A DNA stretch of 64,000 nt, taken from positions 3,952,796-4,016,795 of the forward strand of contig CP053450.1 in the NCBI GenBank assembly GCA_013285505.1, read 5' to 3'. Positions 48,076-57,735 of the stretch are shown piece after piece; position 1 is the first letter of the stretch; each line of letters begins with the position of its first letter. The position numbers and the translations under genes were made by a program. Below the pieces are notes generated by a model, which was given only the letters and a program-made list of their open reading frames with translations, ran no database searches and was not told where the DNA came from. Origin of the DNA: Planctomycetota bacterium. Its GTDB lineage: Bacteria > Planctomycetota > Phycisphaerae > Phycisphaerales > UBA1924.

Positions 48076-48213
48076 GGGGTGTCCTCCCTGCCGCGGCGGT
48101 GTCCTAACCCCGCAGCCTGCGACCAGCCTACCCGGGGTCATCCCGTGCCACAAGAGCCCCGTACAATACAGACGGGTGCTCCAGCATTGTCGGAGCCACC
48201 CGGGAGGCTGACC

Positions 48214-49062
48214 ATGCGAGCGGACATCAGGTACACCGATGTGATCGACGGCGAAGAGTTCGCCCGGGCCCAGGCCGCGGCCGACCGCGCGGCCTTCCAG
48301 CACGCCAACGAGATCGACCCCGAGACCTTCTATTGCACCCAGCACTTCGACCGCTACACCCAGGAGGACCACAACGTGTGGGCCACGCTGGTCGATCGCC
48401 GCATGGAACTGCTCGAGGAGCAGGCCTCCGAAGTGTTCCTCGACGGCGTCCGCCAGCTCGGGCTGGACGAGGACCACGTGCCCAAGGTCGAGTACGTCAA
48501 CTCGCGGCTTGCCGCCCTCACCGGCTGGCAGAGCCGCCCGGTGCCCGGGTACCTCCCCGCCAAGGCCTTCTTTGCCTGCCTTGCCAAGCGGCAATTCCCC
48601 ACCACGATCGTGATCCGCCCGAAGGAGAAGCTGGAGTACCTGCCAGAGCCTGACATCTTTCATGACGTCTTCGGCCACGTGCCGCTGCACGCCGACCCGG
48701 TCTTCGCCGAGTTCCTTCAGACCTACGGCAAGGCCGCCCTGCTCTGCGACGACCCCTACCACATCGAACGCCTCGGCCGCCTGTTCTGGTTCACCGTCGA
48801 GTTCGGGCTCATCCGTGAGCACGGCAAGGTGAAGCTGTACGGCTCGGGCCTGATCTCCAGCATCGGCGAGAGCCTGCACGCCCTCGAGAGCGACGATGTG
48901 GACCGCCGCCCCTTCGACATGGACCGCGTCTGCGACACCCCGTTCGAAATCGACCACTACCAGCCGGTGCTCTACGTGCTGGAGAGCTTCGAGGAGCTGC
49001 GAGACTCGATGAACGACTACGCCGAGCAGGTGCTGGGGAGTGGAACGATGGCGGGAGTGTAG
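48214..49062 (+). CDS. phhA: Phenylalanine-4-hydroxylase-like aromatic amino acid hydroxylase
   Basis: A 282-residue single-domain iron enzyme that hydroxylates L-Phe to L-Tyr with tetrahydropterin and O2. The motif PDIFHDVFGHVPL contains the two His iron ligands, and WFTVEFGLIRE contains the Glu ligand. YLPAKAFFACLAKRQFP and LYGSGLISSIGESLHAL match the bacterial PheH family. No regulatory or ACT domain is present, as usual in bacteria. A GGGAGG box lies before the ATG at 48214. No pterin recycling gene (phhB) is adjacent. Confidence 0.92.
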   Translation: MRADIRYTDVIDGEEFARAQAAADRAAFQHANEIDPETFYCTQHFDRYTQEDHNVWATLVDRRMELLEEQASEVFLDGVRQLGLDEDHVPKVEYVNSRLAALTGWQSRPVPGYLPAKAFFACLAKRQFPTTIVIRPKEKLEYLPEPDIFHDVFGHVPLHADPVFAEFLQTYGKAALLCDDPYHIERLGRLFWFTVEFGLIREHGKVKLYGSGLISSIGESLHALESDDVDRRPFDMDRVCDTPFEIDHYQPVLYVLESFEELRDSMNDYAEQVLGSGTMAGV

Positions 49063-49168
49063 GCAGAATTACTCACGCCATTCTCGCCCGTCCCGGGGAG
49101 GAGCAAGCTCTTTGCAACTCCGGCATCAGGGCCTTGCAGCCCGCCCCCCCCTTGCTAATGTAATATGC

Positions 49169-49840
49169 ATGGGACAGGAATCGAGAGCCAGCGGATTCAC
49201 CATCGTCGAGTTGCTCGTCTCGATCGGCGTGATTCTTGTGTTGATCGGATTGCTGATGCCAGCTCTCGGGAAGGCTCGCGAGCGTTCGAAGTCCCTGCGC
49301 ACGACGATCGCCGTTCGCAGCAGCGCACGGGCTATCGATGCGTACGCTGGCGACTCAGACGGTGTCTATCCGATCGCCCATTGGAGCGTGCAACTCTCGA
49401 TGCTCGACTGGGATTCTCCGATCGTCTCCCAAGGTTACATCACGTCCGAAGCGCAGATCGATCCTGACGGCACCCGCGAGAGAGGGCATCACCGGTTCGC
49501 GATGTCCGGGGCCCTCGTGCATCCATGGAAGCAGATGGAGCCGGGCGCCGTCCTGCCTCTCGAACTTGCCGAGGCGAAGTCGGTTCGTCAGCCGCAGGTT
49601 GCGTTCCCTTCCTCCAAGGGCATGCTTGTGCGCTGGGTCCAAGCGAAGAACGGGGAGGAACATTTCTGGACCTGGGAACCGTTCGACCGCCCGCTCGCCC
49701 CGATCGCGTTCTGTGACGGGAGTGTTTCCGAGCACCGGTGTACCGACTTCGTTCTCGCGCACGAGTTTTTCGAGTACTGGGTGGGCCACCCGGTGTTGGC
49801 GACTTGGTCTGGCTCAAATGGCCTGGATCGACTCCATTGA
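49169..49840 (+). CDS. Type II secretion/type IV pilin-like pseudopilin
   Basis: The 223-residue protein has the prepilin cleavage and methylation motif ASGFTIVELLVSIGVILVLIG followed by a long hydrophobic helix. Near the C-terminus is LAPIAFCDGSVSEH, the 'DG' signature of the planctomycete pseudopilin group with an H-X9-DG end. ATG at 49169 is chosen because the prepilin peptidase motif begins nine residues later. Neighbouring genes are not part of a secretion system, so it is an isolated surface pseudopilin. Ala-rich signal peptides are absent, as expected for prepilins. Confidence 0.85.
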   Translation: MGQESRASGFTIVELLVSIGVILVLIGLLMPALGKARERSKSLRTTIAVRSSARAIDAYAGDSDGVYPIAHWSVQLSMLDWDSPIVSQGYITSEAQIDPDGTRERGHHRFAMSGALVHPWKQMEPGAVLPLELAEAKSVRQPQVAFPSSKGMLVRWVQAKNGEEHFWTWEPFDRPLAPIAFCDGSVSEHRCTDFVLAHEFFEYWVGHPVLATWSGSNGLDRLH

Positions 49841-49873
49841 GCCGTCTCATCGATACAAAGAAATGAGCGCATC

Positions 49874-50293
49874 ATGAATGAGCATCTTAGAATACTCGCA
49901 TCCGTGGTCGGGCTCGGCGCGTTCGCCGTTCTGGCGTTCGGAGAGGATTGCTACTTTCCGAAGAAAACGGGCTGTGGAAGCGGTGACGATTTCTGCACCC
50001 CGGGTGCCAACGTCTGTGAGCAGACCTGGACGAAGACCGTTGACACTGGTTGCGGGCAGTATGGCCCATTGGTGAATTCCGGCCAAGCCCATTGCGGCGA
50101 TCTGGGAGACGTCCTCATCCAGGACTGCGACGAGGACGACCCGGACGGATTGCAATCCGTGGGCTGTGCGGAGGGGGGGCTCTGTTGTTATACCGATGGG
50201 TACGACAACTGGGATGTCAACCCGGGAGTGCTGGTCAGGAAAGCCACAGGGGCAAGTTGTTGCGATCTCACGGTCGTTCCCCCCGGGCCCTGA
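49874..50293 (+). CDS. Small Cys-rich secreted protein
   Basis: A 139-residue protein with a signal peptide (residues 1-24, LAFGEDC) and twelve cysteines in the mature part, including paired GLCCYTD and ASCCDLT. This suggests many disulfides and an extracellular location. There is no homology I can name. It starts 33 bases after the pseudopilin stop and is followed 25 bases later by a membrane-anchored protein, so the three genes look like one transcript. The segment CDEDDPDG is acidic and could bind calcium. Confidence 0.65.
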   Translation: MNEHLRILASVVGLGAFAVLAFGEDCYFPKKTGCGSGDDFCTPGANVCEQTWTKTVDTGCGQYGPLVNSGQAHCGDLGDVLIQDCDEDDPDGLQSVGCAEGGLCCYTDGYDNWDVNPGVLVRKATGASCCDLTVVPPGP

Positions 50294-50318
50294 GCCCGAC
50301 CTACGAGGGAGGATACAT

Positions 50319-51306
50319 ATGAGAGTCCTTCGAGATTGGGCGCGATGGTGTGTCTGGGCTGTCGTCATGGCACATTCGGCCGCTGCACAGGACGGATCTT
50401 TTTCAGGGCCGCACAGTACTTTCCCGCGAGTCGCTGGCGGACCAGTTGGCGGCGCAGATGCCGCAGTCCGGCGGAGTCCACGCTGTGTTTCTGGATGAGC
50501 ACGGCTACTGGACATGTGTGGGCTATGAGTTCGGCACCGAGCATTGGTATTTCACTCGGTCGGACCCCTCTCAACAGCGGCTCGTTGGCAGGGACGCGGA
50601 AGGGCACTACAGCAACGACCCGATCGGCGCGGCTCTGGTCGAACAGCCAGACTGGGGGCAGGGTCACTCCTACCGCCTCGACGCCTACTTCCCACAGATC
50701 GGCCTTCTCACGCTGCTCCGCGATGAAACAGTTGACGCGAAGATCGCGAAGAACGAAGAGTCCGGGGGATGGTCCGTGACCTTCGAGCTTCCTCGCGGCC
50801 TGCGGTTCCCGGCGGCCGACGACCTGCCGAATGCTGAGGTGACTCGGTGGAGCGGCGGCGGTTCGGTGCTACGCCCAGCGGTTTATGAGCTTGATCAGAA
50901 TCTTGCCGTGCTGACCTATACCTATCCCGTGACACCAAGCCGGGATGCACCGAGGCTCCGCACGCGCGAGTACGACCTTGCGCCAGAGTCATCTGAGGCA
51001 TTCCAGGTGGTCTCCCAATCGGGCGGGTTTCGCCTCTCAGCGTTCACGCTCGTGCCGGAGGGCTCTCAGAGCTTCAGCCGACCAGCCGTGTTCGCAAAGA
51101 TGCGCACCCGGCGAGAGGGTGATCGCGTTCGAGATCGAGTGCCGGTCGTCACAGCGGAGTACGCGGACGCACATCCCGAACTCCGGCCCACGCCAATCAA
51201 GGAGTCCATCCGTTCGATCTGGCTCACCGGGGGGGCTATCGCTGGGGCGGGACTGCTGGCGATACTGCTGGGTATTGGGGCTTGGCTCAGGCACAGGCAT
51301 TCATGA
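50319..51306 (+). CDS. Secreted/membrane-anchored protein of unknown function (frameshifted)
   Basis: The 328-residue protein (after repair) starts at ATG 50319 with a GAGGGAGG box. It has a signal peptide (MRVLRDWARWCVWAVVM to SAAAQ), a mixed alpha/beta body including DEHGYWTCVGYEFGTEHWYFTRSDP, and one C-terminal transmembrane helix (SIWLTGGAIAGAGLLAILLGIGAWL) with a basic tail. One extra T in a five-T run at 50399-50403 breaks the frame. I do not recognise the body; it is not a standard enzyme by motif. It overlaps the next gene at ATGA, so it is coupled to it. Confidence 0.65.
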
Positions 51307-51788
51307 TGGCCTCTCGAATCGACACACCAATCGGCGCGAGCTCGCTTGTCCTCGTGGCTTTCGCCTTGTGGCTCGCCGCCGCCGCTGTCGGCAAGATCGG
51401 TGCCACCGAGGAGTTTCGCACCGCCCTTGAGGCGCACGGCGTCGTCCCGGCGGTCGGCCTTGGAGCAGCCACGTGGGCGATACCCGTCGCCGAGTTGCTG
51501 GCTGCGGGGGGGTCAATCTGGCTCCTGGTCACGGGCGAGCCGTTGCGCCGCGCGGCGGTTCCAATTCTCATCGCATTCGGCGTGTTGGCGTGCTATTCGG
51601 TGGTGCTGGCAGTACACCCGCCCCCGGAACCGGCAGGATGCGGGTGCGGCTTGTCCTCGGCACCGGTCGATAGTTGGTGGCCTCTGGCGTCACGAAACCT
51701 CCTGAGCACGCTCGTCATCGGGGTATGCTGGGCCTGGCCGGCACGGAGAAACGCGTGCGAAGGGAAGCGAGTCGGCGGATCTGACTGA
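51303..51788 (+). CDS. MauE/DoxX-like integral membrane protein
   Basis: The 161-residue protein has four hydrophobic helices: SSLVLVAFALWLAAAAVGKI, WAIPVAELLAAGGSIWLLVTG, AVPILIAFGVLACYSVVLAVH and SRNLLSTLVIGVCWAWPAR. The pattern of LAAAAVGKI with a charged loop (EEFRTALEAHG) and VAELLAAGG matches the MauE/DoxX family, which supports disulfide or redox chemistry in the periplasm. The motif GCGCGL between helices 3 and 4 holds three cysteines. It overlaps the previous gene at ATGATG, so the start may be either ATG (51303 or 51306). A role with the Cys-rich protein of this operon is a reasonable inference. Confidence 0.75.
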   Translation: MMASRIDTPIGASSLVLVAFALWLAAAAVGKIGATEEFRTALEAHGVVPAVGLGAATWAIPVAELLAAGGSIWLLVTGEPLRRAAVPILIAFGVLACYSVVLAVHPPPEPAGCGCGLSSAPVDSWWPLASRNLLSTLVIGVCWAWPARRNACEGKRVGGSD

Positions 51789-51970
51789 TGCAGCCCAGTT
51801 TGCCCCGGGGGTCCGGGCCCCGAATACTTCCCCGCGGCGATTCCTCGGCATGGGTCGGCTGCGGGGGCTCGGGAGGCACCCGCGGGCGAAGGGGCCGGGC
51901 GAGCAAACGTCAGCGATCGCACCCGCCCCGGGGCCACACCCCGCGGGCCCCCACGACCGGACACCGACCC

Positions 51971-53968
51971 ATGACACGACTTGCACAACCCAACGCGGGT
52001 GAGGCTGTCACACCGGCCGACGCCGATTCCACCCCCGACGGCTGGTCCGCGGCCGATGCGCTGCAGCTCTACGGCATCCCGTCGTGGGGCGGCGGCTATT
52101 TCGGGATCAACGAGCTCGGCCACCTGGTCGTCCAGCCCGAGCAGGACCCCGGCCGCCAGATCGACCTCCACGAGCTGGTCGAGGGCCTCGCCGAGCGCGA
52201 CATCGGCACGCCGGTCATGATCCGCTGCACCGACGTGCTGCGCCACAGGCTCCGCGAGATCCGCAAGGCCTTCAACAACGCCATCGCCGACCACAGCTAC
52301 AAGGGCAACTACTCCTGCATCTACCCGATCAAGGTCAACCAGCAGCGGCACCTGTGTGAGGACCTCCGCGACGCGGCGGCCGACCTCGGATTCGGGTTCG
52401 AGGCCGGCAGCAAGCCGGAGCTGCTCGCGGTCATGGCCCTGACCGAGGGCCTGCCCGAGATGCCCATCGTCTGCAACGGCTTCAAGGACTCGGAGTTCAT
52501 CGAGACGGTGATCCTCGCCGGCAAGCTCGGCCGCCACGTCATCCCGGTCGTCGAGCGCTTCAGCGACCTCGAGCTGATCGTCAAGCACGCCGAGGCCTAC
52601 GGCGTCCGCCCCCGCATCGGCGTCCGCACCAAGCCCAGCGCCAAGGGCGTCGGCCGCTGGGAGAGCTCGGCGGGGATGCGCTCCAAATTCGGCCTCACCG
52701 CCACCGAGCTGCTCCGCGCGGTCGAGTTCCTCAAGAAGCACGACATGGCCGACTGCCTCAACATGATCCACTTCCACATCGGGAGCCAGGTCGGCGACAT
52801 CCGGCGGATCAAGGCGGCGGTCAACGAGCTGGCCCACATCTACTGCGAGCTGACCAAGCTCGGGGCCGGGCTCGACACCATCGACGTCGGCGGCGGCATG
52901 GGCATCGACTACGACGGCAGCCTCTCCAACAGCCCCTCGAGCGTCAACTACACCGTGGACGAGTACGCTGCGGACATCGTCTACCGCATCAAGAGCGCCT
53001 GCGAAGCCAACCACATCGAGCACCCCCGCATCTTCTCAGAGTCCGGCCGCGCGATGGTCAGCCACTGCTCGATGCTGGTCTTCGACGTGCTCGGCGCCAG
53101 CACCTTCCCCACCGACGCCGACGCCGAGTCGGTCAAGAAGCTGCTGGAGGCCGAGGGCGAGCGCCCGCAGCCGGTGCTCGAACTCATCGACGCCTACGAG
53201 GCGATCGAGAAGCCCCGCGTCAACCTCGTCGAGATCTACCACGACGCCGTGCAGGCGATCGACGAGGCCATGAACCTCTTCAACCTCGGCTACCTCAGCC
53301 TGCCCATCCGCTCGGCCTCGGAGAAACTCTTCTGGACGATCGGCAAGCGGGTGCTCGACCTGGCCCGCGAGAAGGGCGAGCTGCCCGACGACCTCATCGA
53401 CCTGCCCCGCCGCCTCAGCGATATCTACTACGCCAACCTCTCCATCTTCCAGACCCTGCCCGACCACTGGGCCATCGACCAGCTCTTCCCCATCTGCCCG
53501 ATCCACAAGCTCGACGAGGAGCCCACCCGCCGCGGCATCCTCGCCGACATCACCTGCGATTCCGACGGTCAGATCGACAAGTTCATCGACCGACGCGAGA
53601 ATTCCAAGCCCATCCTCGAGCTCCACAAGCTTGAGTCCGGCGAGACCTACTACATCGGGATCTTCCTGCTCGGGGCCTACCAGGAGGTGCTGGGCGACCT
53701 GCACAACCTCTACGGCGACACCCACGTCGTCCACGTCTCCTTCGACGAGTCCGAGGGCGCCGGCGACTGGAACATCGACGAGGTCATCGAGGGCGACACC
53801 GTCAAGGAGGTCCTCTCCTACGTCCAGTACGACCCCGAATCGCTGGTCAAGGCCATGCGCCGCGAGGTCGAGCGAGCCGTCAAGAACCGCACACTGAGCG
53901 TCCGCGAGGCCAAGAACCTGCTCAAGTTCTACAGCGAGGGCATGGAGGGGTACACCTACCTCGAATAG
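51971..53968 (+). CDS. speA: Biosynthetic arginine decarboxylase
   Basis: SpeA decarboxylates L-arginine to agmatine in polyamine synthesis; PLP- and Mg2+-dependent. The 665-residue protein shows the PLP lysine in CIYPIKVNQQRHL, the HFHIGSQVGDI and GGGMGIDYDGS motifs, SESGRAMVSHCSMLVFDVLG and the C-terminal GAYQEVLGDLHNLYGDTH and GDWNIDEVIEGDTV. All are diagnostic of the SpeA type (not ornithine decarboxylase). ATG at 51971 fits the family N-terminus (SAADALQLYGIPSWGGGYF follows). The next gene, 140 bases downstream, is a deoxyhypusine-synthase-like protein, which makes this a polyamine locus. Confidence 0.95.
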   Translation: MTRLAQPNAGEAVTPADADSTPDGWSAADALQLYGIPSWGGGYFGINELGHLVVQPEQDPGRQIDLHELVEGLAERDIGTPVMIRCTDVLRHRLREIRKAFNNAIADHSYKGNYSCIYPIKVNQQRHLCEDLRDAAADLGFGFEAGSKPELLAVMALTEGLPEMPIVCNGFKDSEFIETVILAGKLGRHVIPVVERFSDLELIVKHAEAYGVRPRIGVRTKPSAKGVGRWESSAGMRSKFGLTATELLRAVEFLKKHDMADCLNMIHFHIGSQVGDIRRIKAAVNELAHIYCELTKLGAGLDTIDVGGGMGIDYDGSLSNSPSSVNYTVDEYAADIVYRIKSACEANHIEHPRIFSESGRAMVSHCSMLVFDVLGASTFPTDADAESVKKLLEAEGERPQPVLELIDAYEAIEKPRVNLVEIYHDAVQAIDEAMNLFNLGYLSLPIRSASEKLFWTIGKRVLDLAREKGELPDDLIDLPRRLSDIYYANLSIFQTLPDHWAIDQLFPICPIHKLDEEPTRRGILADITCDSDGQIDKFIDRRENSKPILELHKLESGETYYIGIFLLGAYQEVLGDLHNLYGDTHVVHVSFDESEGAGDWNIDEVIEGDTVKEVLSYVQYDPESLVKAMRREVERAVKNRTLSVREAKNLLKFYSEGMEGYTYLE

Positions 53969-54108
53969 CCCGCGGCGGCCGACGCCTGCACGATAGAATG
54001 ACAACCCTGCATCGGCGTGCCACCCCCGGGCCGACGCTTGATCTCACGACACCACACCGCCAGGGGGGCCGGGCGACACGAGAGCCACACGCAAGAGAGG
54101 TCTCATCC

Positions 54109-55209
54109 ATGAAGCCGACCACCCAATGGACCAAGGGCGAACTGCTCGCCAACCCCATCAAACACATCGACATCACCAAGTTCGACGCCCGCCCGGTCGT
54201 CACCAGCTACCGCGAGATGGCCTACACCGCCCGCACCCTCGCCCGCGCCTCCGACATCTACTCCCAGATGCTCGCCGACAAAGACTGCGCCGTGATCCTC
54301 ACCCTCGCCGGCTCGCTGGTCTCCGCCGGCCTCAAGAAGGCCCTGATGACCCTCGTCGAGCACAACATGGTCGACGCCATCGTCTCCACCGGCGCCAACA
54401 TCGTCGATCAGGACTTCTTCGAGGGCCTCGGCTTCAAGCACTACATGGCCCCCGGCTCGCCCGAGGCCCCGCCCGTCGACGACACCACCCTCCGCAACCT
54501 CATGATCGACCGCATCTACGACACCTACATCGACGAGGACGAACTCCGCGAGTGCGACGACACCACGCAGAAGATCTTCGACGCCCTCCCCGCCGGGGCC
54601 TACTCCTCGCGTGAACTCATCGAGGCGATGGGCAAGTACCTCGCCGACAACCACCCGGACGCCGAGTCGCTCGTCGCCACCTGCCACCGTAAGGGCGTCC
54701 CCATCTTCTGCCCCGCCTTCAGCGACTGCTCCGCCGGTTTCGGCCTCGTGCTCCACCGCGTCGAGCGCGCCGAGCAGGGCAAGGAACCCATCACCGTCGA
54801 CTCCGGCAAAGACTTCCACGAGGTCACCCAGATCAAGCTCGCCCACCCCGAGAGCGGCCTGCTCATGCTCGGCGGCGGCGTGCCGAAGAACTTCGCCCAG
54901 GACATCGTCGTCGCCGCGGAACTCCTCGACGACCGCGCCGGCGGCAAGGCCCGCGGCAACGTCGCCATGCACAAGTACGCCATCCAGATGACCGTCGCCG
55001 ACAGCCGCGACGGCGCCCTCTCCGGCTCCACCCTCCGCGAGGCGTGCAGCTGGGGCAAGGTCGATGTCGTCCACGAGCAGATGGTCTACGGCGAGATCGC
55101 CTCGCTCTTCCCCATCCTCGCCTCCGACGCCTACCACCGCGGCGAGTGGAAGCAGCGCCACGAACACCGCTTCAGCGACATGCTGAACAAGCAGGCGGCG
55201 TCGGTGTAG
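54109..55209 (+). CDS. Deoxyhypusine synthase-like protein, probable polyamine enzyme
   Basis: The 366-residue protein is of the deoxyhypusine synthase (DHS) fold. The active-site lysine is in GGGVPKNFAQDIV (equivalent to Lys329 of the human enzyme in GGGVVKHH); also present are LTLAGSLVSAGLKKALM, IVSTGANIVDQDFFEGLG, CHRKGVPIFCPAFSDCSAGFGL and AVADS-like SRDGALSGSTLREACSWGKVD. Eukaryotes and archaea use DHS to modify eIF5A, which bacteria lack. The bacterial homologues studied so far act as homospermidine synthases or related aminobutyl/aminopropyl transferases. The speA gene immediately upstream supports a polyamine product. Which substrate (spermidine, putrescine or agmatine) is not readable from the sequence. 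Confidence 0.88.
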   Translation: MKPTTQWTKGELLANPIKHIDITKFDARPVVTSYREMAYTARTLARASDIYSQMLADKDCAVILTLAGSLVSAGLKKALMTLVEHNMVDAIVSTGANIVDQDFFEGLGFKHYMAPGSPEAPPVDDTTLRNLMIDRIYDTYIDEDELRECDDTTQKIFDALPAGAYSSRELIEAMGKYLADNHPDAESLVATCHRKGVPIFCPAFSDCSAGFGLVLHRVERAEQGKEPITVDSGKDFHEVTQIKLAHPESGLLMLGGGVPKNFAQDIVVAAELLDDRAGGKARGNVAMHKYAIQMTVADSRDGALSGSTLREACSWGKVDVVHEQMVYGEIASLFPILASDAYHRGEWKQRHEHRFSDMLNKQAASV

Positions 55210-55267
55210 GAGAGCGTCTTCCTTCTTTCCCGGTGGCGCCAGCTTTGCGATCGGCACTGTGCCTTTC

Positions 55268-55486
55268 GCTCCGGAGGAGCGCTGACCGTTGCCAGGGGCG
55301 AGGGAGGCGCAGCCGACCGCTGCCCCTGGTTGGAGTGCCACTACCCAACCCGCTCCGGAGGAGCGGAGGAAGTGCCTGTTCGGCCCGCGATGTTGAACGC
55401 TTCCGCCGCTCCTCCGGAGCGGGATTCCACAGGGGGCTGCCTACCAGGGGCTACGCCCCTGGCAACGATCAGGGCTCCTCCGGAGC
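55268..55486. repeat. Long inverted-repeat intergenic element, copy 1
   Basis: Left arm GCTCCGGAGGAGCGCTGACC... (55268-55300) and right arm ...GGTC/ATCAGGGCTCCTCCGGAGC (55454-55486) are near-perfect reverse complements of 33 bases. Each contains the stem GGGGCTACGCCCC or GCTCCGGAGGAGC. The middle has two more copies of CCGCTCC(TC)CGGAGCGGG (55350-55367 and 55406-55423). A second element of the same kind lies at 57736-57954. No ORF of a transposase is present. It fills the gap between the DHS-like gene and a zinc-ribbon protein. Confidence 0.75.
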
Positions 55487-55520
55487 CAAGAGCGGAAGCC
55501 ATTGAGCACAATCGCACGTT

Positions 55521-56234
55521 TCACACATCCTCGAACCGAAACTCTCGCCCGCACTCCGGGCAACGCGGCTCCGGCATGTCCTTGAGCGGATAGCCGCAGC
55601 CCGGACACGCCCGCTCCGCGTGCGCGAGATACCGCCGCACCGACTCTGCCTTCCCGCCGGACGCCTTCAGCCGGCGGCGGATCCCCTCCAGCACTTCTGC
55701 CGCCGCAATGCCCGAGGGCAAAGCAGATACCGGGATAACGACGAGTTGTTGCGAGAAGGCAAAGACGGCGAGATAGTCGCCCAGCAACTCTGCCCGTGCC
55801 ACGATCGGCCACTCCATGCTCTCTTCAACGAGCATGCCCGATCGTGTGATGCCACGCTCGGTGAGCGTCACCGTCATCCGCCCCGAGTTCGTCAATTCAT
55901 ACACTCGATTGTGCTTGAACCGGCGAAGCAATCTCTGTCGAGAGATTCTTAGATCCGCAGCCGCAGCCAGACGCCCACCCGCCACGAGAAAGGCGATCAC
56001 CAGCGCCACCACGGTCCCGTCCCACCCCGGCGCACCAAACCCCTCGCTCAGAATCGCCACCACTCCAACGACCGCAAAGAACCAGAGCGGTGCCACGAGG
56101 AGTACCCGACGGTGGTGCCGGGCCTGCTCACCCTTGAGAGTTGAATCGAATACCCCATGCTCGGACAATGTCAGTTCGACATCCCGGAGCATCTTTGGAG
56201 TGAGAACAAACTGGAACCGGATGGGTGTGATCAC
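55521..56234 (-). CDS. YcxB-like membrane protein with C-terminal zinc ribbon
   Basis: A 237-residue protein. Two transmembrane helices lie at ~47-67 (VLLVAPLWFFAVVGVVAIL) and ~75-95 (GTVVALVIAFLVAGGRLAAA). A YcxB-like C-terminal domain follows (GMLVEESMEWPIVARAELLGDYLAVFAFSQQLVVIPVSAL). The tail is a zinc ribbon with CPGCGYPLKDM and CPECGRE. The zinc ribbon of this kind (ACPGCGYPL...RCPECG) is common in planctomycete proteins; a second one is in the protein at 58055. The function is unknown. It starts 27 bases from the sdaA stop, same strand, so sdaA and this gene may be cotranscribed. Confidence 0.8.
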   Translation of the reverse strand: MITPIRFQFVLTPKMLRDVELTLSEHGVFDSTLKGEQARHHRRVLLVAPLWFFAVVGVVAILSEGFGAPGWDGTVVALVIAFLVAGGRLAAAADLRISRQRLLRRFKHNRVYELTNSGRMTVTLTERGITRSGMLVEESMEWPIVARAELLGDYLAVFAFSQQLVVIPVSALPSGIAAAEVLEGIRRRLKASGGKAESVRRYLAHAERACPGCGYPLKDMPEPRCPECGREFRFEDV

Positions 56235-56260
56235 CGGGACAGTCTACCGAAGACTTACCC

Positions 56261-57693
56261 TCAACACTCCACCACCTTCACACTCACATGCAGCGCCAGC
56301 CCCCCCTCGGCCGTCTCCTTGTACTTCGTCCCCATGTCCTGCGCCGTCTCCCACATCGTCCGGATCACATCATCCAGCGTCACCCGGGCCTCGGCCGGGT
56401 CACTCCCGATCGCGATATTCGCAGCCGTGATCGCCTTGATCGCCCCCATCGTGTTCCGCTCAATGCACGGCACCTGCACCAAACCCCCGATCGGGTCGCA
56501 CGTCATCCCCAGGTGGTGCTCCATCGCGATCTCCGCCGCCATCAGGCACTGGGCCACCGTCCCCCCCAGACAGTGCGCCAGCCCCGCAGCCGCCATCGCG
56601 CTCGACACACCGATCTCCGCCTGACACCCCCCCATCGCCGCCGAGATCGTCGCCCCCTTCTTGAACAGACTCCCGATCTCACTCGCCGTCAGCAGAAAGT
56701 CCACCACCCCGTCCTCGTCCGACTGCTCAAAGAAGCACCAGTAGTACATCAGCACCGCCGGGATCACCCCCGCGGCCCCGTTCGTCGGCGCCGTCACCAC
56801 CCGCCCGAAGCACGCGTTCTCCTCGTTCACCGCCAGCGCAAACGTGCTCACCCACCGGTTGATCCTCGTGAAATCGCTCGTGCTCTTGACGATCAGCTTG
56901 AACCAGTCCTCGATCGGGCGTGACGAGCGGCTCGTCGGGTCGTCGCCCAGCATCGCCCGGTTCATGCGCGCCGCCCGGCAGCTTCACATCCAGCCCGCCC
57001 GGCAGCGTGCCGTCGGTGTGGCACCCGCGATAGATGCACTCCTGCATCACCCGCCACAGCTCGAGCACGCGCGCGCGTCGCCGCCTCGTCCTGCCACGCC
57101 GCCTCGTTGGCCATCACCAGCTGCGGGATCGTCCACCCCTGCTCGTCGCAGTGCCGCTGCAGCGCCGCCGCCGACTCGACCCCGTGCGGCAGCGTCACCT
57201 GCCGGTGCTCGCTGAGCGTGTGCTGCTCCTGCACGACAAACCCGCCGCCGACGGAGAAGTACGTCTCAGTGACCTCGCTCCCGTCGTCGAGCGTCGCCGT
57301 GAAGCGGATGCCGTTGGTGTGGAAGGGCAGCCGCTCATCCATGTGATAGGCAAGGTCTTCGGCGGTAACGAAATCGATCTCGTGTTCGCCCCCGAGCCTG
57401 AGCCTGCCCGAGGCCGCGATGGCCCTGGCCCGGCCCTCGATATCGTGCGTGTCGCACGTGCGGTAGTCCTCGCCGGAGAGGGCCAGGATGACCGCGACGC
57501 CCGTGCCGTGCCCCCGCCCGGTCTTGGCCAGCGAGCCGAAGAGGTCGGTCCGGACCCGCCGCGCGCGCGCAAACTCACCGCGCGCCCGGAGCTTGCCGAC
57601 AAACTGCTGGGCCGCCCGCCACGGCCCCAGAGTGTGCGAACTGCTCGGCCCGACGCCGATCTTGAAGATATCGAAGACGCTGATGGGTTCCAT
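56261..57693 (-). CDS. sdaA: L-serine ammonia-lyase, iron-sulfur-dependent (frameshifted twice)
   Basis: This [4Fe-4S] enzyme converts L-serine to pyruvate and ammonia. The single-chain form (beta + alpha domains) has 476 residues after repair. It begins ISVFDIFKIGVGPSSSHTLGPW, then has ACFGRVVTAPTNGAAGVIPAV, CDPIGGLVQVPCIERN and MGGCQAEIGVSSAMAAAG; the cluster cysteines are the ones in CFGR, CDPI and PCIERN. Breaks occur in GCGCGC tracts near 57070-57078 and 56971-56975; repaired text at the second reads KLPGGAMNRAMLGDD. ATG 57693 gives the usual N-terminus, though 57702 (two residues more) is possible. The upstream gap contains the second large inverted-repeat element. Confidence 0.92.
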
Positions 57694-57735
57694 ATGGGGC
57701 ATTGTTGGCGGACCGTGAGGCTTGGTGTATTCCCC

